Source of the DNA: Actinomyces faecalis
GTDB lineage: Bacteria; Actinomycetota; Actinomycetes; Actinomycetales; Actinomycetaceae
Assembly: GCF_013184985.2 (NCBI RefSeq)
Contig: NZ_CP063418.1
Span: 1,674,001-1,738,000, forward strand
Reading direction: 5' to 3'
Length of the DNA: 64,000 bases
In this document: one piece after another, positions 36,067-50,062 of the stretch
How the letters are laid out: every line of letters starts with the position of its first letter
Numbering within the stretch: position 1 is the first letter of the stretch
Program-made: the position numbers and the translations under genes
Notes under the pieces: generated by a model
Told to the model about the DNA's origin: nothing
Databases searched by the model: none
Seen by the model: the letters and a program-made list of their open reading frames with translations, nothing else

Positions 36067-36939
36067 CTACTTCACTGCGCCGGCGGTCACGCCTCGGGTG
36101 AGGGTGCGCTGGAAGAAGAGGAAGAACAGGAAGGTCGGGATGAGGGAGACCAGCGCGCCGGCGTTGAGGGTAGGTACGTCGAGCATGCGGTCGCCCTGGA
36201 GGCTGGACAGCGCGATGGGCACCGTCTGAGTGTCGTTGGAGGTCAGCATGACCAGCGGGATGAAGAACTCGTTCCACGTCCAGATGAAGAAGAAGATCAT
36301 GAGCACGCTCATCGTGGGGCGCACGATGGGGTAGACGACCTTCCACAGGATCTCCCAGCGGCTGGCGCCGTCGAGCTCGGCGGCCTCCAGCAGGGCGCGT
36401 GGGAAGGTGCCCAGCACCGAGGACAGCAGGTAGGTGCCGAAGGCGGACTGGATGACGGTGAAGATGATGACGATCGACCACGGGTCGTCCGTCAGCCCCA
36501 CCTTCTGCGCCATCATGAACAGCGGGTAGATGAGCCCCTCCTGCGGCAGCATGTTGGCGATCATGAACAGGGCGACGATCCACGCCCGCCCCTTGACCCG
36601 GCCCACGCCGATCGCGTAGGCGTTGAACAGCGACAGGAAGGCACCAGCCACGGCGACCAGCGCCGAGGTCCAGATGGAGTTCCACAGCTTGACCGGGAAG
36701 CTGACCCGCTCCCAGAAGTAGGCCAGGCCGTCGGTGTAGAAGCTGGTGGGCAGGGACAGCGGGCTGCCTCCTGAGTAGTCGGCCGGGGACTTGAAGGCGT
36801 TCATCACCATGAGGATGAAGGGCGCGACCATGAGCAGGGCGAGCACGCCGACGACGGCGAGGACCACCCAGCGGGCGGCCCCACGGTGGAAGCGGTCCTT
36901 CTTCCTGGCCGGAACGGCCTGGGCAGTGGTGGCGCTCAT
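36067..36939 (-). CDS. carbohydrate ABC transporter permease (MalG type)
   Basis: 290 aa with six helices, first at about residues 23-45 (WVVLAVVGVLALLMVAPFILMVMNAF). EAA loop: GTFPRALLEAAELDGASRWEILWKVVYPIVRPT. The ATG at 36939 lies 1 bp past the upstream permease stop and has GAGGAGG before it. Partner of the MalF-type permease and lipoprotein upstream; presumably imports the GH31 substrate. Confidence 0.92.
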   Translation of the reverse strand: MSATTAQAVPARKKDRFHRGAARWVVLAVVGVLALLMVAPFILMVMNAFKSPADYSGGSPLSLPTSFYTDGLAYFWERVSFPVKLWNSIWTSALVAVAGAFLSLFNAYAIGVGRVKGRAWIVALFMIANMLPQEGLIYPLFMMAQKVGLTDDPWSIVIIFTVIQSAFGTYLLSSVLGTFPRALLEAAELDGASRWEILWKVVYPIVRPTMSVLMIFFFIWTWNEFFIPLVMLTSNDTQTVPIALSSLQGDRMLDVPTLNAGALVSLIPTFLFFLFFQRTLTRGVTAGAVK

Positions 36940-36940
36940 G

Positions 36941-37876
36941 TCAGCGGCCCTCCTCTTCACGGCGTGCGCTGCGGTTCTGGAAGAACTGGATGACGCCGGC
37001 GATGACGATGATGACAAGGGTCAGGACGGTCGAGATCGCGGCACCGTAGCCGACCTTCGACTTGTCGAAGAAGCTGAGGTACGAGTAGTAGCTGGGCACC
37101 AGCGTCGAGGACTCCGGGCCTCCTCTGGTCAGGACGTAGACCGGTGCGAAGACCTTGAGCGCGGCAATGGTGCAGGTCAGCACGATGACGAAGGTCTCGG
37201 GCTTGATCTGCGGGATCGTGATGGCCCGGAAGCGTGCCAGCCAGCCCGCGCCGTCGAGCTCGGCGGCCTCGTAGAGCTCAGGGTCCACACGCTGGAGCGC
37301 GGACATGAAGATGACCGTCGGGTAGCCGATCTGGATCCAGATGAGGACGAGCATGACCGACGGCAGCGCGGTGGAGGTCGAGCCGAGCCAGTTGGGCGGG
37401 TTGTCGATCCCGATGCCGCGCAGGATGGTGTTCAGCGCACCGGTCTGGGAGTTCAGGATCCAGTTCCACACGATACCGGCCACGGAGACCGGCAGGATCT
37501 GGGGGAGGTAGTACATCGCCCGGAGCGTCGTGGCCACCGAGGAGCTGAAGTGCTTGCCGACGTAGTCGAAGAGCACCGAGGCCAGGAACAGGCCGATGAG
37601 CGTGGGGATGACGACCATCGCCACGATCATGTACATGGAGTTGCCGAAGGAGGCCCAGAACTTCTCGTCGGCCAGCAACGCCTTGTAGTTGTCCAGCCCG
37701 ATGAAGCGCATCGGGGCCATGCCTCCCTTCCACTTGTGCAGGGAGTACCAGATGTTCATCGCCAGCGGGAAGACGATGATCACCGCGAAGGAGACCGCCC
37801 CCGGGACGAGGTAGAGCAGGTAGGGCAGGCTGCGGCGCCTGGGCCTGTGGGTCATGGTCGTGCGAGGTGTGGGCAC
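36941..37876 (-). CDS. carbohydrate ABC transporter permease (MalF type)
   Basis: 311 aa, about six helices starting near residue 20 (YLLYLVPGAVSFAVIIVFPLAMNIW). EAA loop: RVDPELYEAAELDGAGWLARFRAITIPQIKPETF. The GTG at 37876 is used because GGAAGAA stands 7 nt upstream; an ATG seven codons later is an alternative. Separated from the lipoprotein gene by a 17-bp hairpin. Confidence 0.9.
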   Translation of the reverse strand: MPTPRTTMTHRPRRRSLPYLLYLVPGAVSFAVIIVFPLAMNIWYSLHKWKGGMAPMRFIGLDNYKALLADEKFWASFGNSMYMIVAMVVIPTLIGLFLASVLFDYVGKHFSSSVATTLRAMYYLPQILPVSVAGIVWNWILNSQTGALNTILRGIGIDNPPNWLGSTSTALPSVMLVLIWIQIGYPTVIFMSALQRVDPELYEAAELDGAGWLARFRAITIPQIKPETFVIVLTCTIAALKVFAPVYVLTRGGPESSTLVPSYYSYLSFFDKSKVGYGAAISTVLTLVIIVIAGVIQFFQNRSARREEEGR

Positions 37877-37919
37877 TGGATGCTTCTTCCGTGAGATCCG
37901 GGCTCGGCAGGACAGAGGG

Positions 37920-37965
37920 GACGACGGCGCAGCGCGGCTCACGCTCGGCGCGCTGCGCCGTCGTC
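37920..37965 (-). other. intra-operon hairpin between lipoprotein and permease genes
   Basis: A perfect 17-bp stem (37920-37936 with 37949-37965) and 12-nt loop in the 108-bp gap. It may cause partial termination or protect the upstream mRNA, so the lipoprotein is made in excess over the permeases. Confidence 0.65.
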
Positions 37966-37984
37966 ACGTAGCAGGGTCAGGCGC

Positions 37985-39298
37985 TTACTCCTCGCCCACG
38001 CCCATCTCGCTCCTGCCCTCCTCATAGGCTGCCTTGAGGTCAGCGAGCACGTCCTCAGGGCTCTTCGAGCCGTTGATGAGGGACTGCATCGCCGAGGTGA
38101 TCTGGTCGTAGAAGCCGGCGACCGGCCAGTCAGGGTAGAAGGCCAGGCCGTCCTCGTCCAGGATGGTCTGGAAGTTCTCGGTCAGGACGCGGGTCTTGTC
38201 GTCCTCGATGGCCGAGGCCTCACCGGCAACCGGCAGACCACCCTTCTGCCCCAGGATCTCCTGGACCTCGTCGGACAGGGTGATGTCGATGAAGTCGTAG
38301 GCCAGCTCCTTGTTCCTGGCGTTGGTGGGCACGACCCACAGGTTGCCGGAGGAGCCGATGGACAGCGTCGAGCCCGGGAAGAGGAACTGGTCCCAGGTGA
38401 AGCCCGTGATGTCAGCGACCATGCGGCCGAACCACCACGAGCCGGAGACGAACATCGGGTAGGAGCCGGCGATGAAGGAGGCGCCGGCGTCCTCAGCGGT
38501 CAGGCCCGCCGAGTCAGCAGCCACGTAGCCCTTGCCGATCCACTCCACGAGCCTGGCGGTACCGGCCTTGACCGGGTCCGCGCTCCAGTCGACGTCGCCC
38601 TTGAACAGCTGGTAGGCGTCGACGAAGGAGCGGTCGGCCTGGGACAGGATGAGCTGGTACCACAGCTGGCCCATCGGGTACTCCGAGCCGGCCTCAGCCA
38701 GCGGGACCTGGCCACGGGCGACGAAGGCGTCGCAGACGGCCTCGAGCTCCTCCAGCGTGGTCGGCACGGCCAGGCCCGCCTCGTCGAACATGTTCTTGTT
38801 GTAGTAGACGAAGACGTACTCGCCGTAGTTGGGCACCCCGTACCAGTCGCCGTCGCCCATGAGGCCGTCCTCGGTGTAGCGCGCGGTGGTCTGGATCGAG
38901 GCGGGGAGCCTGGCGTCCCAGCCGCGCTCGGTGGCCTGGTCGGTCAGGACCTCGATCAGCCCCTGGGAGGCGAGCTGGCCAGAGGTGGAGTTGCCCTTGT
39001 TGTACTCCATGATGTCCGGCACGTCGTTGCCGGTGAGCACGATCTTGGCGTTCTTCTGCAGCTGCTCGAAGGTCTGGTCCTCGGTCTTGACCGTGACGTC
39101 AGGGTGCTTCTCCTGGAAGATCTCGATGGCCCGGGCCCAGGCCTGTCCCATCGCGGAGTCGTCGGACTCGTAGTCCCAGATGACGAAGGTCTTGGAGCCC
39201 TCGCCGGAGTCCGAGCCGCCGCACGCGGTCAGGCCGAGCAGACCGGCGCCCGCCAGGCTCGTCATGGCCAGGGTGCTGAAGGTCCTGCGGTTGATCAT
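37985..39298 (-). CDS. sugar ABC transporter substrate-binding lipoprotein
   Basis: 437 aa, extracellular solute-binding protein family 1. Signal peptide MINRRTFSTLAMTSLAGAGL with twin Arg and lipobox LTAC, Cys26. The mature protein shows KTFVIWDYESDDSAMGQAWARAI and NVPDI-like NDVPDIMEYNKGNSTSGQLASQG patterns. ATG at 39298 is favoured (AGAGG at 8 nt); an ATG two codons earlier is too close. First gene of the GH31 operon, downstream of the LacI regulator. Confidence 0.9.
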   Translation of the reverse strand: MINRRTFSTLAMTSLAGAGLLGLTACGGSDSGEGSKTFVIWDYESDDSAMGQAWARAIEIFQEKHPDVTVKTEDQTFEQLQKNAKIVLTGNDVPDIMEYNKGNSTSGQLASQGLIEVLTDQATERGWDARLPASIQTTARYTEDGLMGDGDWYGVPNYGEYVFVYYNKNMFDEAGLAVPTTLEELEAVCDAFVARGQVPLAEAGSEYPMGQLWYQLILSQADRSFVDAYQLFKGDVDWSADPVKAGTARLVEWIGKGYVAADSAGLTAEDAGASFIAGSYPMFVSGSWWFGRMVADITGFTWDQFLFPGSTLSIGSSGNLWVVPTNARNKELAYDFIDITLSDEVQEILGQKGGLPVAGEASAIEDDKTRVLTENFQTILDEDGLAFYPDWPVAGFYDQITSAMQSLINGSKSPEDVLADLKAAYEEGRSEMGVGEE

Positions 39299-39387
39299 GA
39301 TCATTACCTCTGCGTTGAGTTGCCGTTACTAGGATCGGTTGTCCCGTCCCGCGCCGGTGCTGGCGCAGGGAGGTGCGTGGGCGCCGG

Positions 39388-40413
39388 CTAGGGCGCGGGA
39401 ACCGGGCCGATGGTCTCGCCGGCGACCAGTGCGCAACGCACCAGCCGCTGGCAGTCGGCGGGGGCGATCTGGCCGTCCAGGAGCGCCACGAGCGCCTGGG
39501 CGGCGCAGGACCCCATCTCCTCCCCCGGTCCGTGGGAGGTGGTCAGAGGCGGGTAGGTCATGGCGGACAGCGTCCGGGAGGACACCGCACCGACGACGGA
39601 GACGTCACCGGGCACGTCCAGACCCATCTCGTGGAAGCCGGCGAGCAGGCCGACAGTGGCCATGTCGTTGAGGACGACGAGCGCCGTAGGCCGGTTCTCC
39701 TGGAACCACAGGCTGCGGGCCAGGCGTCGGCCGGCCACCGGGCTCGCGTCACAGGAGACGGTGGCCGGGGCAAGGCCCAGGCGCTCCATGGCGGAGCGGT
39801 AGATCGTACGGGAGCGGACCGCCGGACCGTAGCCGGTGGCGACCTGGCTGTCCGGGCGCCCCACGAAGGCGATGCGCTCGTGCCCCAGCTCGTGCAGGCG
39901 CCGCACCGCTGAGCCGATCTCCTCCTCGAAGTCGATGTCCACGTAGGCGTAGTCAGAGGGGTCCTCGGTGCGTCCCACCAGGACGAAGGGAATCTGACCC
40001 TCCTGCAGGGCACGCACCCGAGGGTCGTCGACGGCGACCTCGACCAGCAGCACGCCGTCCGCCTTGCCCTGACGCACGATCGTGGTGAGCTCCGCCCCGC
40101 CGCGGTCCCGGCTCACAGGCCACACCGCCAGGTGGTAGCCGAGCTCGGCGGCGGCGCGCTGTGCGCCGCGCACGATGCCGAAGACCGTCTCCCCCATCGC
40201 GGTGTCGAACTCAGGAAAGCTCATCGCCAGGGTGTAGGAGCGGCGGCGCACCAGGCCTCGCGCCATGGCGTTGGGCTCGTAGTCCAGCTCCTCCATCGCC
40301 TGGCGGATGCGCTCGGCAGTCGCCCGCGCGACGGGGCGGGCCCCTGACAGGGCGTAGGAGACGGTCGAGACCGCGACGTTGGCGCGCCTGGCGACGTCCT
40401 GCATCGTGGACAC
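39388..40413 (-). CDS. LacI-family regulator of the GH31/ABC locus
   Basis: 341 aa. HTH at residues 4-25 (MQDVARRANVAVSTVSYALSG), hinge helix ATAERIRQAMEELDYEPNAMARGL, then the periplasmic-binding-like effector domain. The GTG at 40413 is chosen for its AAGGAGGT Shine-Dalgarno at 7 nt; an ATG three codons in is possible. Tandem palindromes directly upstream are its probable operators, implying autoregulation. The sugar effector is unknown, plausibly an alpha-xyloside. A small hairpin at 39352-39367 lies between this gene and the lipoprotein gene. Confidence 0.92.
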   Translation of the reverse strand: MSTMQDVARRANVAVSTVSYALSGARPVARATAERIRQAMEELDYEPNAMARGLVRRRSYTLAMSFPEFDTAMGETVFGIVRGAQRAAAELGYHLAVWPVSRDRGGAELTTIVRQGKADGVLLVEVAVDDPRVRALQEGQIPFVLVGRTEDPSDYAYVDIDFEEEIGSAVRRLHELGHERIAFVGRPDSQVATGYGPAVRSRTIYRSAMERLGLAPATVSCDASPVAGRRLARSLWFQENRPTALVVLNDMATVGLLAGFHEMGLDVPGDVSVVGAVSSRTLSAMTYPPLTTSHGPGEEMGSCAAQALVALLDGQIAPADCQRLVRCALVAGETIGPVPAP

Positions 40414-40442
40414 CGCGCCCACCTCCTTGGGAGCCCCAGAAC

Positions 40443-40468
40443 CGAAGCGCTTCGTCGAAGCGCTTCGA
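40443..40468. promoter_or_regulatory. tandem LacI-type operators
   Basis: Two abutting palindromes, CGAAGCGCTTCG (40443-40454) and TCGAAGCGCTTCGA (40455-40468). Both fit the LacI-family pattern with a central CG and lie about 30-55 bp before the regulator start. Centre-to-centre distance is 13 bp. Confidence 0.7.
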
Positions 40469-40500
40469 CAAGGATGGGAGGCGCCCCCGGACGCAGACAA

Positions 40501-40546
40501 GCGCATCGGGCGATCATCGAATAATTTCGATGATCGCCCGATGCGC
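40501..40546 (-). terminator. terminator after the hydrolase gene
   Basis: A perfect 21-bp stem (40501-40521 with 40526-40546) and TAAT loop, 66 bp beyond the stop at 40612. It separates this gene from the LacI promoter. Confidence 0.7.
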
Positions 40547-40611
40547 TCGGGACGTGCCTACCTCAGCCGGCGACACAGACCGGCCGTGAAGAACCGTCGT
40601 GCCCGTTGACG

Positions 40612-41562
40612 CTATGCCGCCTTGTCGATGCAGCGCTCGACGAAGGCGATGATCTCCGCCTCGACCTCGTCCCGGGTCGCTGGCTCGTTGTGCACCTCGT
40701 GGCGCATCCCGGTGTAGACGCGCGTACGCACGTCATGGAACCCTGCGTCCCACAGGGAGTTGGCCACGACGTAGGCCCCGTGCCCGAAGTCGGCGACCGG
40801 GTCCTGGTCGCCAGCCAGCAGCAGGACCGGCAGCTCACGACTCATCGGCTCCATCCAGCCCTCGGCGTTGGCACGGTCGTAGAGCTCGATGAAGGAGCGG
40901 CCGAAGCGCAGGGTCATGGGCGCCCCGAAGTTGTTGTAGGGGTCGACGGCGTGGTCTGCCACGACCTGGGGGTCCGAGGCCACCCAGTCAGTCGGTCCGG
41001 CGCCCTCACCGAAGCGGTCGAGGAAGCCCTCGAACATTGCCAAGGCGATGTTGTCTGAGTCCAGGGCCTCTCCCCCGCGCTGCGCGATCGCGGCGTCCAG
41101 GGCACCGCGCAGCTGCGGGTTGCGCATGCCCTTCATCGCCGCCGCGACACCGCACAGAGCCAGACCGGCTAGGCCGTCAGGGTGCGTGGAGGCCAGTGAG
41201 CGAGCAATCATCGAGCCCCAGGAGTGGCCAAAGACCACGTAGGGCAGGTCCGGGTGACGCTCGGTGACGATCTGGCGCAGCTGCTGCTCGTCCTCGACGA
41301 CGACCGTGGCGCCGTCCTCGCCCGCGTCCTGCCAGACACCGGAGAGCATCGCCGTACGACCGTGGCCGGCGTGGTCGTCAGCGGCGACGACGAAGCCCGC
41401 GTCCAGCAGGGCGGTGATGAGGTGGGTGTAACGACGAGAGTGCTCCCCCAGGCCGTGGATGATCTGGACGACCGCGCGCGGTGGCGTGGTCGGCTCATAG
41501 ATCCAGGCCTGGATCTCGTCGCGGCCGTTGGCCGAGGTGAACGGTGTCTCGTGCAGTGCCAT
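40612..41562 (-). CDS. alpha/beta hydrolase (monoacylglycerol lipase / lysophospholipase-like)
   Basis: 316 aa, serine hydrolase_4 family. Oxyanion HGLGEHSRRY near residue 36, nucleophile Ser in FGHSWGSMIAR near residue 112, Asp in LLLAGDQDPVADFG and His in GMRHEVHNEP complete the triad. A GAGAGG Shine-Dalgarno at 6 nt supports the ATG at 41562 over one 5 codons upstream. No signal peptide. Monocistronic by its flanking terminators. Likely acts on monoglycerides or lysophospholipids. Confidence 0.88.
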   Translation of the reverse strand: MALHETPFTSANGRDEIQAWIYEPTTPPRAVVQIIHGLGEHSRRYTHLITALLDAGFVVAADDHAGHGRTAMLSGVWQDAGEDGATVVVEDEQQLRQIVTERHPDLPYVVFGHSWGSMIARSLASTHPDGLAGLALCGVAAAMKGMRNPQLRGALDAAIAQRGGEALDSDNIALAMFEGFLDRFGEGAGPTDWVASDPQVVADHAVDPYNNFGAPMTLRFGRSFIELYDRANAEGWMEPMSRELPVLLLAGDQDPVADFGHGAYVVANSLWDAGFHDVRTRVYTGMRHEVHNEPATRDEVEAEIIAFVERCIDKAA

Positions 41563-41706
41563 GACTGACCTCTCCATCAGACGATCCAGCAGGTATGTCT
41601 CACATTACATCGCATAGGCAGCGCACACCCTCCAGACAGCATGGCAACCTGCTCAGACATCCTGACGGTCATGAGCCGTGACTGCCCCCGGGAAGCACGG
41701 AGTGAC

Positions 41707-41741
41707 GGGCGCACGCCAACGACGTGAGCCGGCGTGCGCCC
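41707..41741 (-). terminator. terminator after the APC transporter gene
   Basis: Perfect 11-bp stem (41707-41717 with 41731-41741) and 13-nt loop, 33 bp beyond the stop. The remaining 145 bp before the hydrolase gene contain TGTAAT and TATGCG stretches that could serve as its -10, with no clear -35. Confidence 0.65.
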
Positions 41742-41773
41742 CTCACCTCAGCATCGCTGCCGTCGGGGCCGGC

Positions 41774-43285
<1,512 letters not shown>

Positions 43286-43750
43286 TTACTTGTTGTGGAA
43301 GCTTCGGCCTTCGACGCTCACGTGCGCCAGGACGCCCGAGCCGCCAGGCGCAGGGCGTAGGCAGGTAGCCTCATCGGCGTCAAAGAAGACAATCTGCCCG
43401 GCACCCAGACAGACCTCCTCGGCCGTCCCCGGGGCGCCGACCTGGGGGTAGTGGATCGGTTGCCGGTCGCTGAGGTCCGAGTAGGCTCCAGCGGCACGCC
43501 CACCGACTACCCGGTCAACGACGATCGTTCCCTTGCTGCAGTAGACGACTCGCGTGTAACGCTTCCTGAGCACCGGCGCGGTCTCGGCGTCACGCTGGTC
43601 GACGTTCCTCCAGGTCAGGGAGTCACCGACTGAGTAGGTCACTCCGTGCTCCAGCCGCCCGGACACTGCGATCGCCTCGAAGGTCCGGTCCCACTTCTTG
43701 GCTCCCTCCAGAGCGTCCTGCGCTGCGGACAGGGTGTGGAACAGTCGCAT
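43286..43750 (-). CDS. ebgC: beta-galactosidase beta subunit (EbgC, YhcH/YjgK/YiaL family)
   Basis: 154 aa, cupin-like protein needed for full activity of Ebg beta-galactosidase. Conserved points against E. coli EbgC: KKWDRTFEAIAVSG, YSVGDSLTWR, the AGQIVFFDADEA metal region and the C-terminal HVSVEGRSFHNK (FHNK is shared). It starts 1 bp after the ebgA stop, which confirms the pairing. Confidence 0.9.
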   Translation of the reverse strand: MRLFHTLSAAQDALEGAKKWDRTFEAIAVSGRLEHGVTYSVGDSLTWRNVDQRDAETAPVLRKRYTRVVYCSKGTIVVDRVVGGRAAGAYSDLSDRQPIHYPQVGAPGTAEEVCLGAGQIVFFDADEATCLRPAPGGSGVLAHVSVEGRSFHNK

Positions 43751-43751
43751 C

Positions 43752-48035
<4,284 letters not shown>

Positions 48036-48049
48036 CACCAAGGCGCCTG

Positions 48050-49093
48050 CTACACCAGCGCCAGCACCCCTCCCACCGGCTCGCCCCACCCCAGCACAGG
48101 CCCAGGCAGCGCGTCCCGCAGCCGCTCACTCAGGTCTTCCTCGACCCCGAGGGCGCGCAGTGCCGGCAGCATCGCCGGGACCCTGGCACGTGAGGCGCCG
48201 TCAGCGATCTTGACCGCCAGGCAGGCTCCTCCCGCAAGCCCCATGACGTAGACGCCCTCGGCCCCGTCCTTGGCGACGGCGCCCGGCAGGGCCTTCATCA
48301 GGGCAGTGACGTCACGCCCCTTCCCGCCGACGAGCCCGGGCCAGGCGCTCATGGCCTGCGCCACCGCGTGCTCCGGCGTCCCCTCTGGGGCGCCGGCGAG
48401 GCGGCCATAGGCTCTGGCCAGTCCGACGAGCGGTAGGGGGTAGACCTCGGCGCCGCAGCCGTCACGAGTGACGGTGCCCGGATCAATCTGGCAGCCGGTG
48501 AGCTCCTCGACGCTGGCGCGAAGGAGGACAGCAACCGGGTGGTCGTGATCCAGGTAGCCTGCGGGGTCCCAGCCGCAGGCGACAGCGGTAGCCAGCATTG
48601 CGGCGTGCTTTCCCGAGCAGTTCTGGTGCAGCCGGTCAGGACCCGCCCCTGAGGCCGTCAGGGCACGACGTTCCGGGACGCCGATCGGCATCCCCGGGGT
48701 GTGACGCAGGTCGGCCGGCTCCAGGCCGTAGCGACGCAGGATCGAGATGACGACCTCCAGGTGCTCCGGGCCGCCGGAGTGGCTGGCGCACGCAAGCGCC
48801 AGCTGACGGGGTTCCAGCTCCAGGCCCGCCCGCAGCATGCCGACGGCGAAGAGAGGCTTGAGGGCCGAACGAGCGAGGACGGGGTTCGTGACGTCCCCTG
48901 CCTCCAGCACCGTCTGCCCCTGCCCTGACAGGGCGACCAGGCAGCCGTGGTGGACTGACTCCACCACGGGATGCTCGGCGTCCCCGCCACGGGTCACCGC
49001 GACCAGGGGGACCACCCCTGTGGCCTCCAGGCCCCGGAACGCAGGAGGCAGCACCGGCACCTGTGCATACGATCGGCTCTCAGCAGATGTCAT
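48050..49093 (-). CDS. asparaginase (asparaginase II family)
   Basis: 347 aa, family typified by Rhizobium-type AnsA homologues in actinobacteria. Characteristic stretches: VVESVHHGCLVAL, NPVLARSALKPLFAVGML, ALACASHSGGPEHLEVV, HQNCSGKHAAMLATAV and RDGCGAEVYPLPLVGLARAYGRLA, with SxxK and CSGKH active-site elements. No signal peptide. A CACAAT -10-like element ends 6 nt before the ATG with no Shine-Dalgarno, so a leaderless message is possible. Convergent with the LacI gene (14 bp apart). Confidence 0.88.
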   Translation of the reverse strand: MTSAESRSYAQVPVLPPAFRGLEATGVVPLVAVTRGGDAEHPVVESVHHGCLVALSGQGQTVLEAGDVTNPVLARSALKPLFAVGMLRAGLELEPRQLALACASHSGGPEHLEVVISILRRYGLEPADLRHTPGMPIGVPERRALTASGAGPDRLHQNCSGKHAAMLATAVACGWDPAGYLDHDHPVAVLLRASVEELTGCQIDPGTVTRDGCGAEVYPLPLVGLARAYGRLAGAPEGTPEHAVAQAMSAWPGLVGGKGRDVTALMKALPGAVAKDGAEGVYVMGLAGGACLAVKIADGASRARVPAMLPALRALGVEEDLSERLRDALPGPVLGWGEPVGGVLALV

Positions 49094-49117
49094 CCACTCA
49101 TTGTGTCCGCCTGGCTC

Positions 49118-49909
49118 TCATCGCACCACCGCGTTGTCCCAGGTGCCTCGACGCAGGTTCAGGACGAGGACCGGACCGGTGTCACCTGCCCGCTCGAGGG
49201 CGAGTCGCAGGTCCTGCTGAGTCTCCTCCACCGACACGAGCCCGGCACCGGCATCCGTGTGCTCGATGCGCAGCGCTGCGACGCCCCACGAGTCCGTCAC
49301 CGTCTCGACGACGAACCGCGTCTCCAGCACGGGCCGCAGACGGACCAGGTCAGCGCCTGCTCCATAGACCAGGGTGCAGACCCTGGCTGCGGACATCACA
49401 CCAGCCTGATCGTCCGCGCTCGCCACCGCGTCCAGGCCGCAGCCGTCGCCCGGTCCTCCCAGGACGACGAGCTGGACAAAGACGGTGCGCTGAGCGGCGC
49501 GAGGCGGTGCGCTCCCCAGCCGTCGTGGAGCCGGGGTCCTGCACGCGTCTGCGCCTGCGTCCTGCGCGCACACGGCCTCGTCCCAGGAGCCGGCGTAGGC
49601 GTAGGCCGTCACGCCCCGAGCCACGAGCGCCTGTGCCAGCCTCCCCAGGCACTCGTCCTCGAGGTCCTCCGCCTCCCACAAGACTGTCCAGGCCCTGCCC
49701 GGCAGCGGCGTCTGGAGGGCGAATCCCTCCTCACGCGCGAGACCGGTGACCTCGTGCACCTGATCCTCAGGCCAGACGCGTACCAGCGCCGCGTTGGCCC
49801 CTATCCGTGTGACCAGCGCACAGCAGCGCAGCCTCTCGAGAGCGGTCCTCGCGGCCGCAGGGAGGGTATCCAGGACCCCGGTGCTTCCTGTGCTCACGCC
49901 TGTGTTCAT
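49118..49909 (-). CDS. unknown protein
   Basis: 263 aa, not recognised. Soluble; an N-terminal half with RTALERLRCCALVTRIGANAALVRVWPEDQV and a C-terminal half with VCTLVYGAGADLVRLRPVLETRFVVETV and GPVLVLNLRRGTWDNAVV suggests an alternating alpha/beta protein. Cys-containing GVTAYAYAGSWDEAVCAQDAGADAC is odd. The ATG at 49907-49909 is chosen because sequence upstream in frame is divergent promoter and kinase DNA; no strong Shine-Dalgarno. Possibly coupled in transcription to the asparaginase (24 bp gap). Confidence 0.6.
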   Translation of the reverse strand: MNTGVSTGSTGVLDTLPAAARTALERLRCCALVTRIGANAALVRVWPEDQVHEVTGLAREEGFALQTPLPGRAWTVLWEAEDLEDECLGRLAQALVARGVTAYAYAGSWDEAVCAQDAGADACRTPAPRRLGSAPPRAAQRTVFVQLVVLGGPGDGCGLDAVASADDQAGVMSAARVCTLVYGAGADLVRLRPVLETRFVVETVTDSWGVAALRIEHTDAGAGLVSVEETQQDLRLALERAGDTGPVLVLNLRRGTWDNAVVR

Positions 49910-49953
49910 GGTCACGAGGCTACGTCGGGGGTGTGACAGCAATTCCTGCGCGA

Positions 49954-49990
49954 GTGAACGTTCACATTGACCGGCCGTCACGTCTACACT
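49954..49990 (+). promoter_or_regulatory. kinase promoter with overlapping palindrome
   Basis: TTCACA (49961-49966), 18-bp spacer, TACACT (49985-49990). The -35 overlaps the perfect palindrome GTGAACGTTCAC (49954-49965), a likely regulator site. Confidence 0.5.
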
Positions 49991-50062
49991 CGGTGACAGA
50001 CAGACCTCGCCTCGCCGATGTCCTCTCCCCTCACCGCACCGACCAGCAACGGAGCCTCTCGG

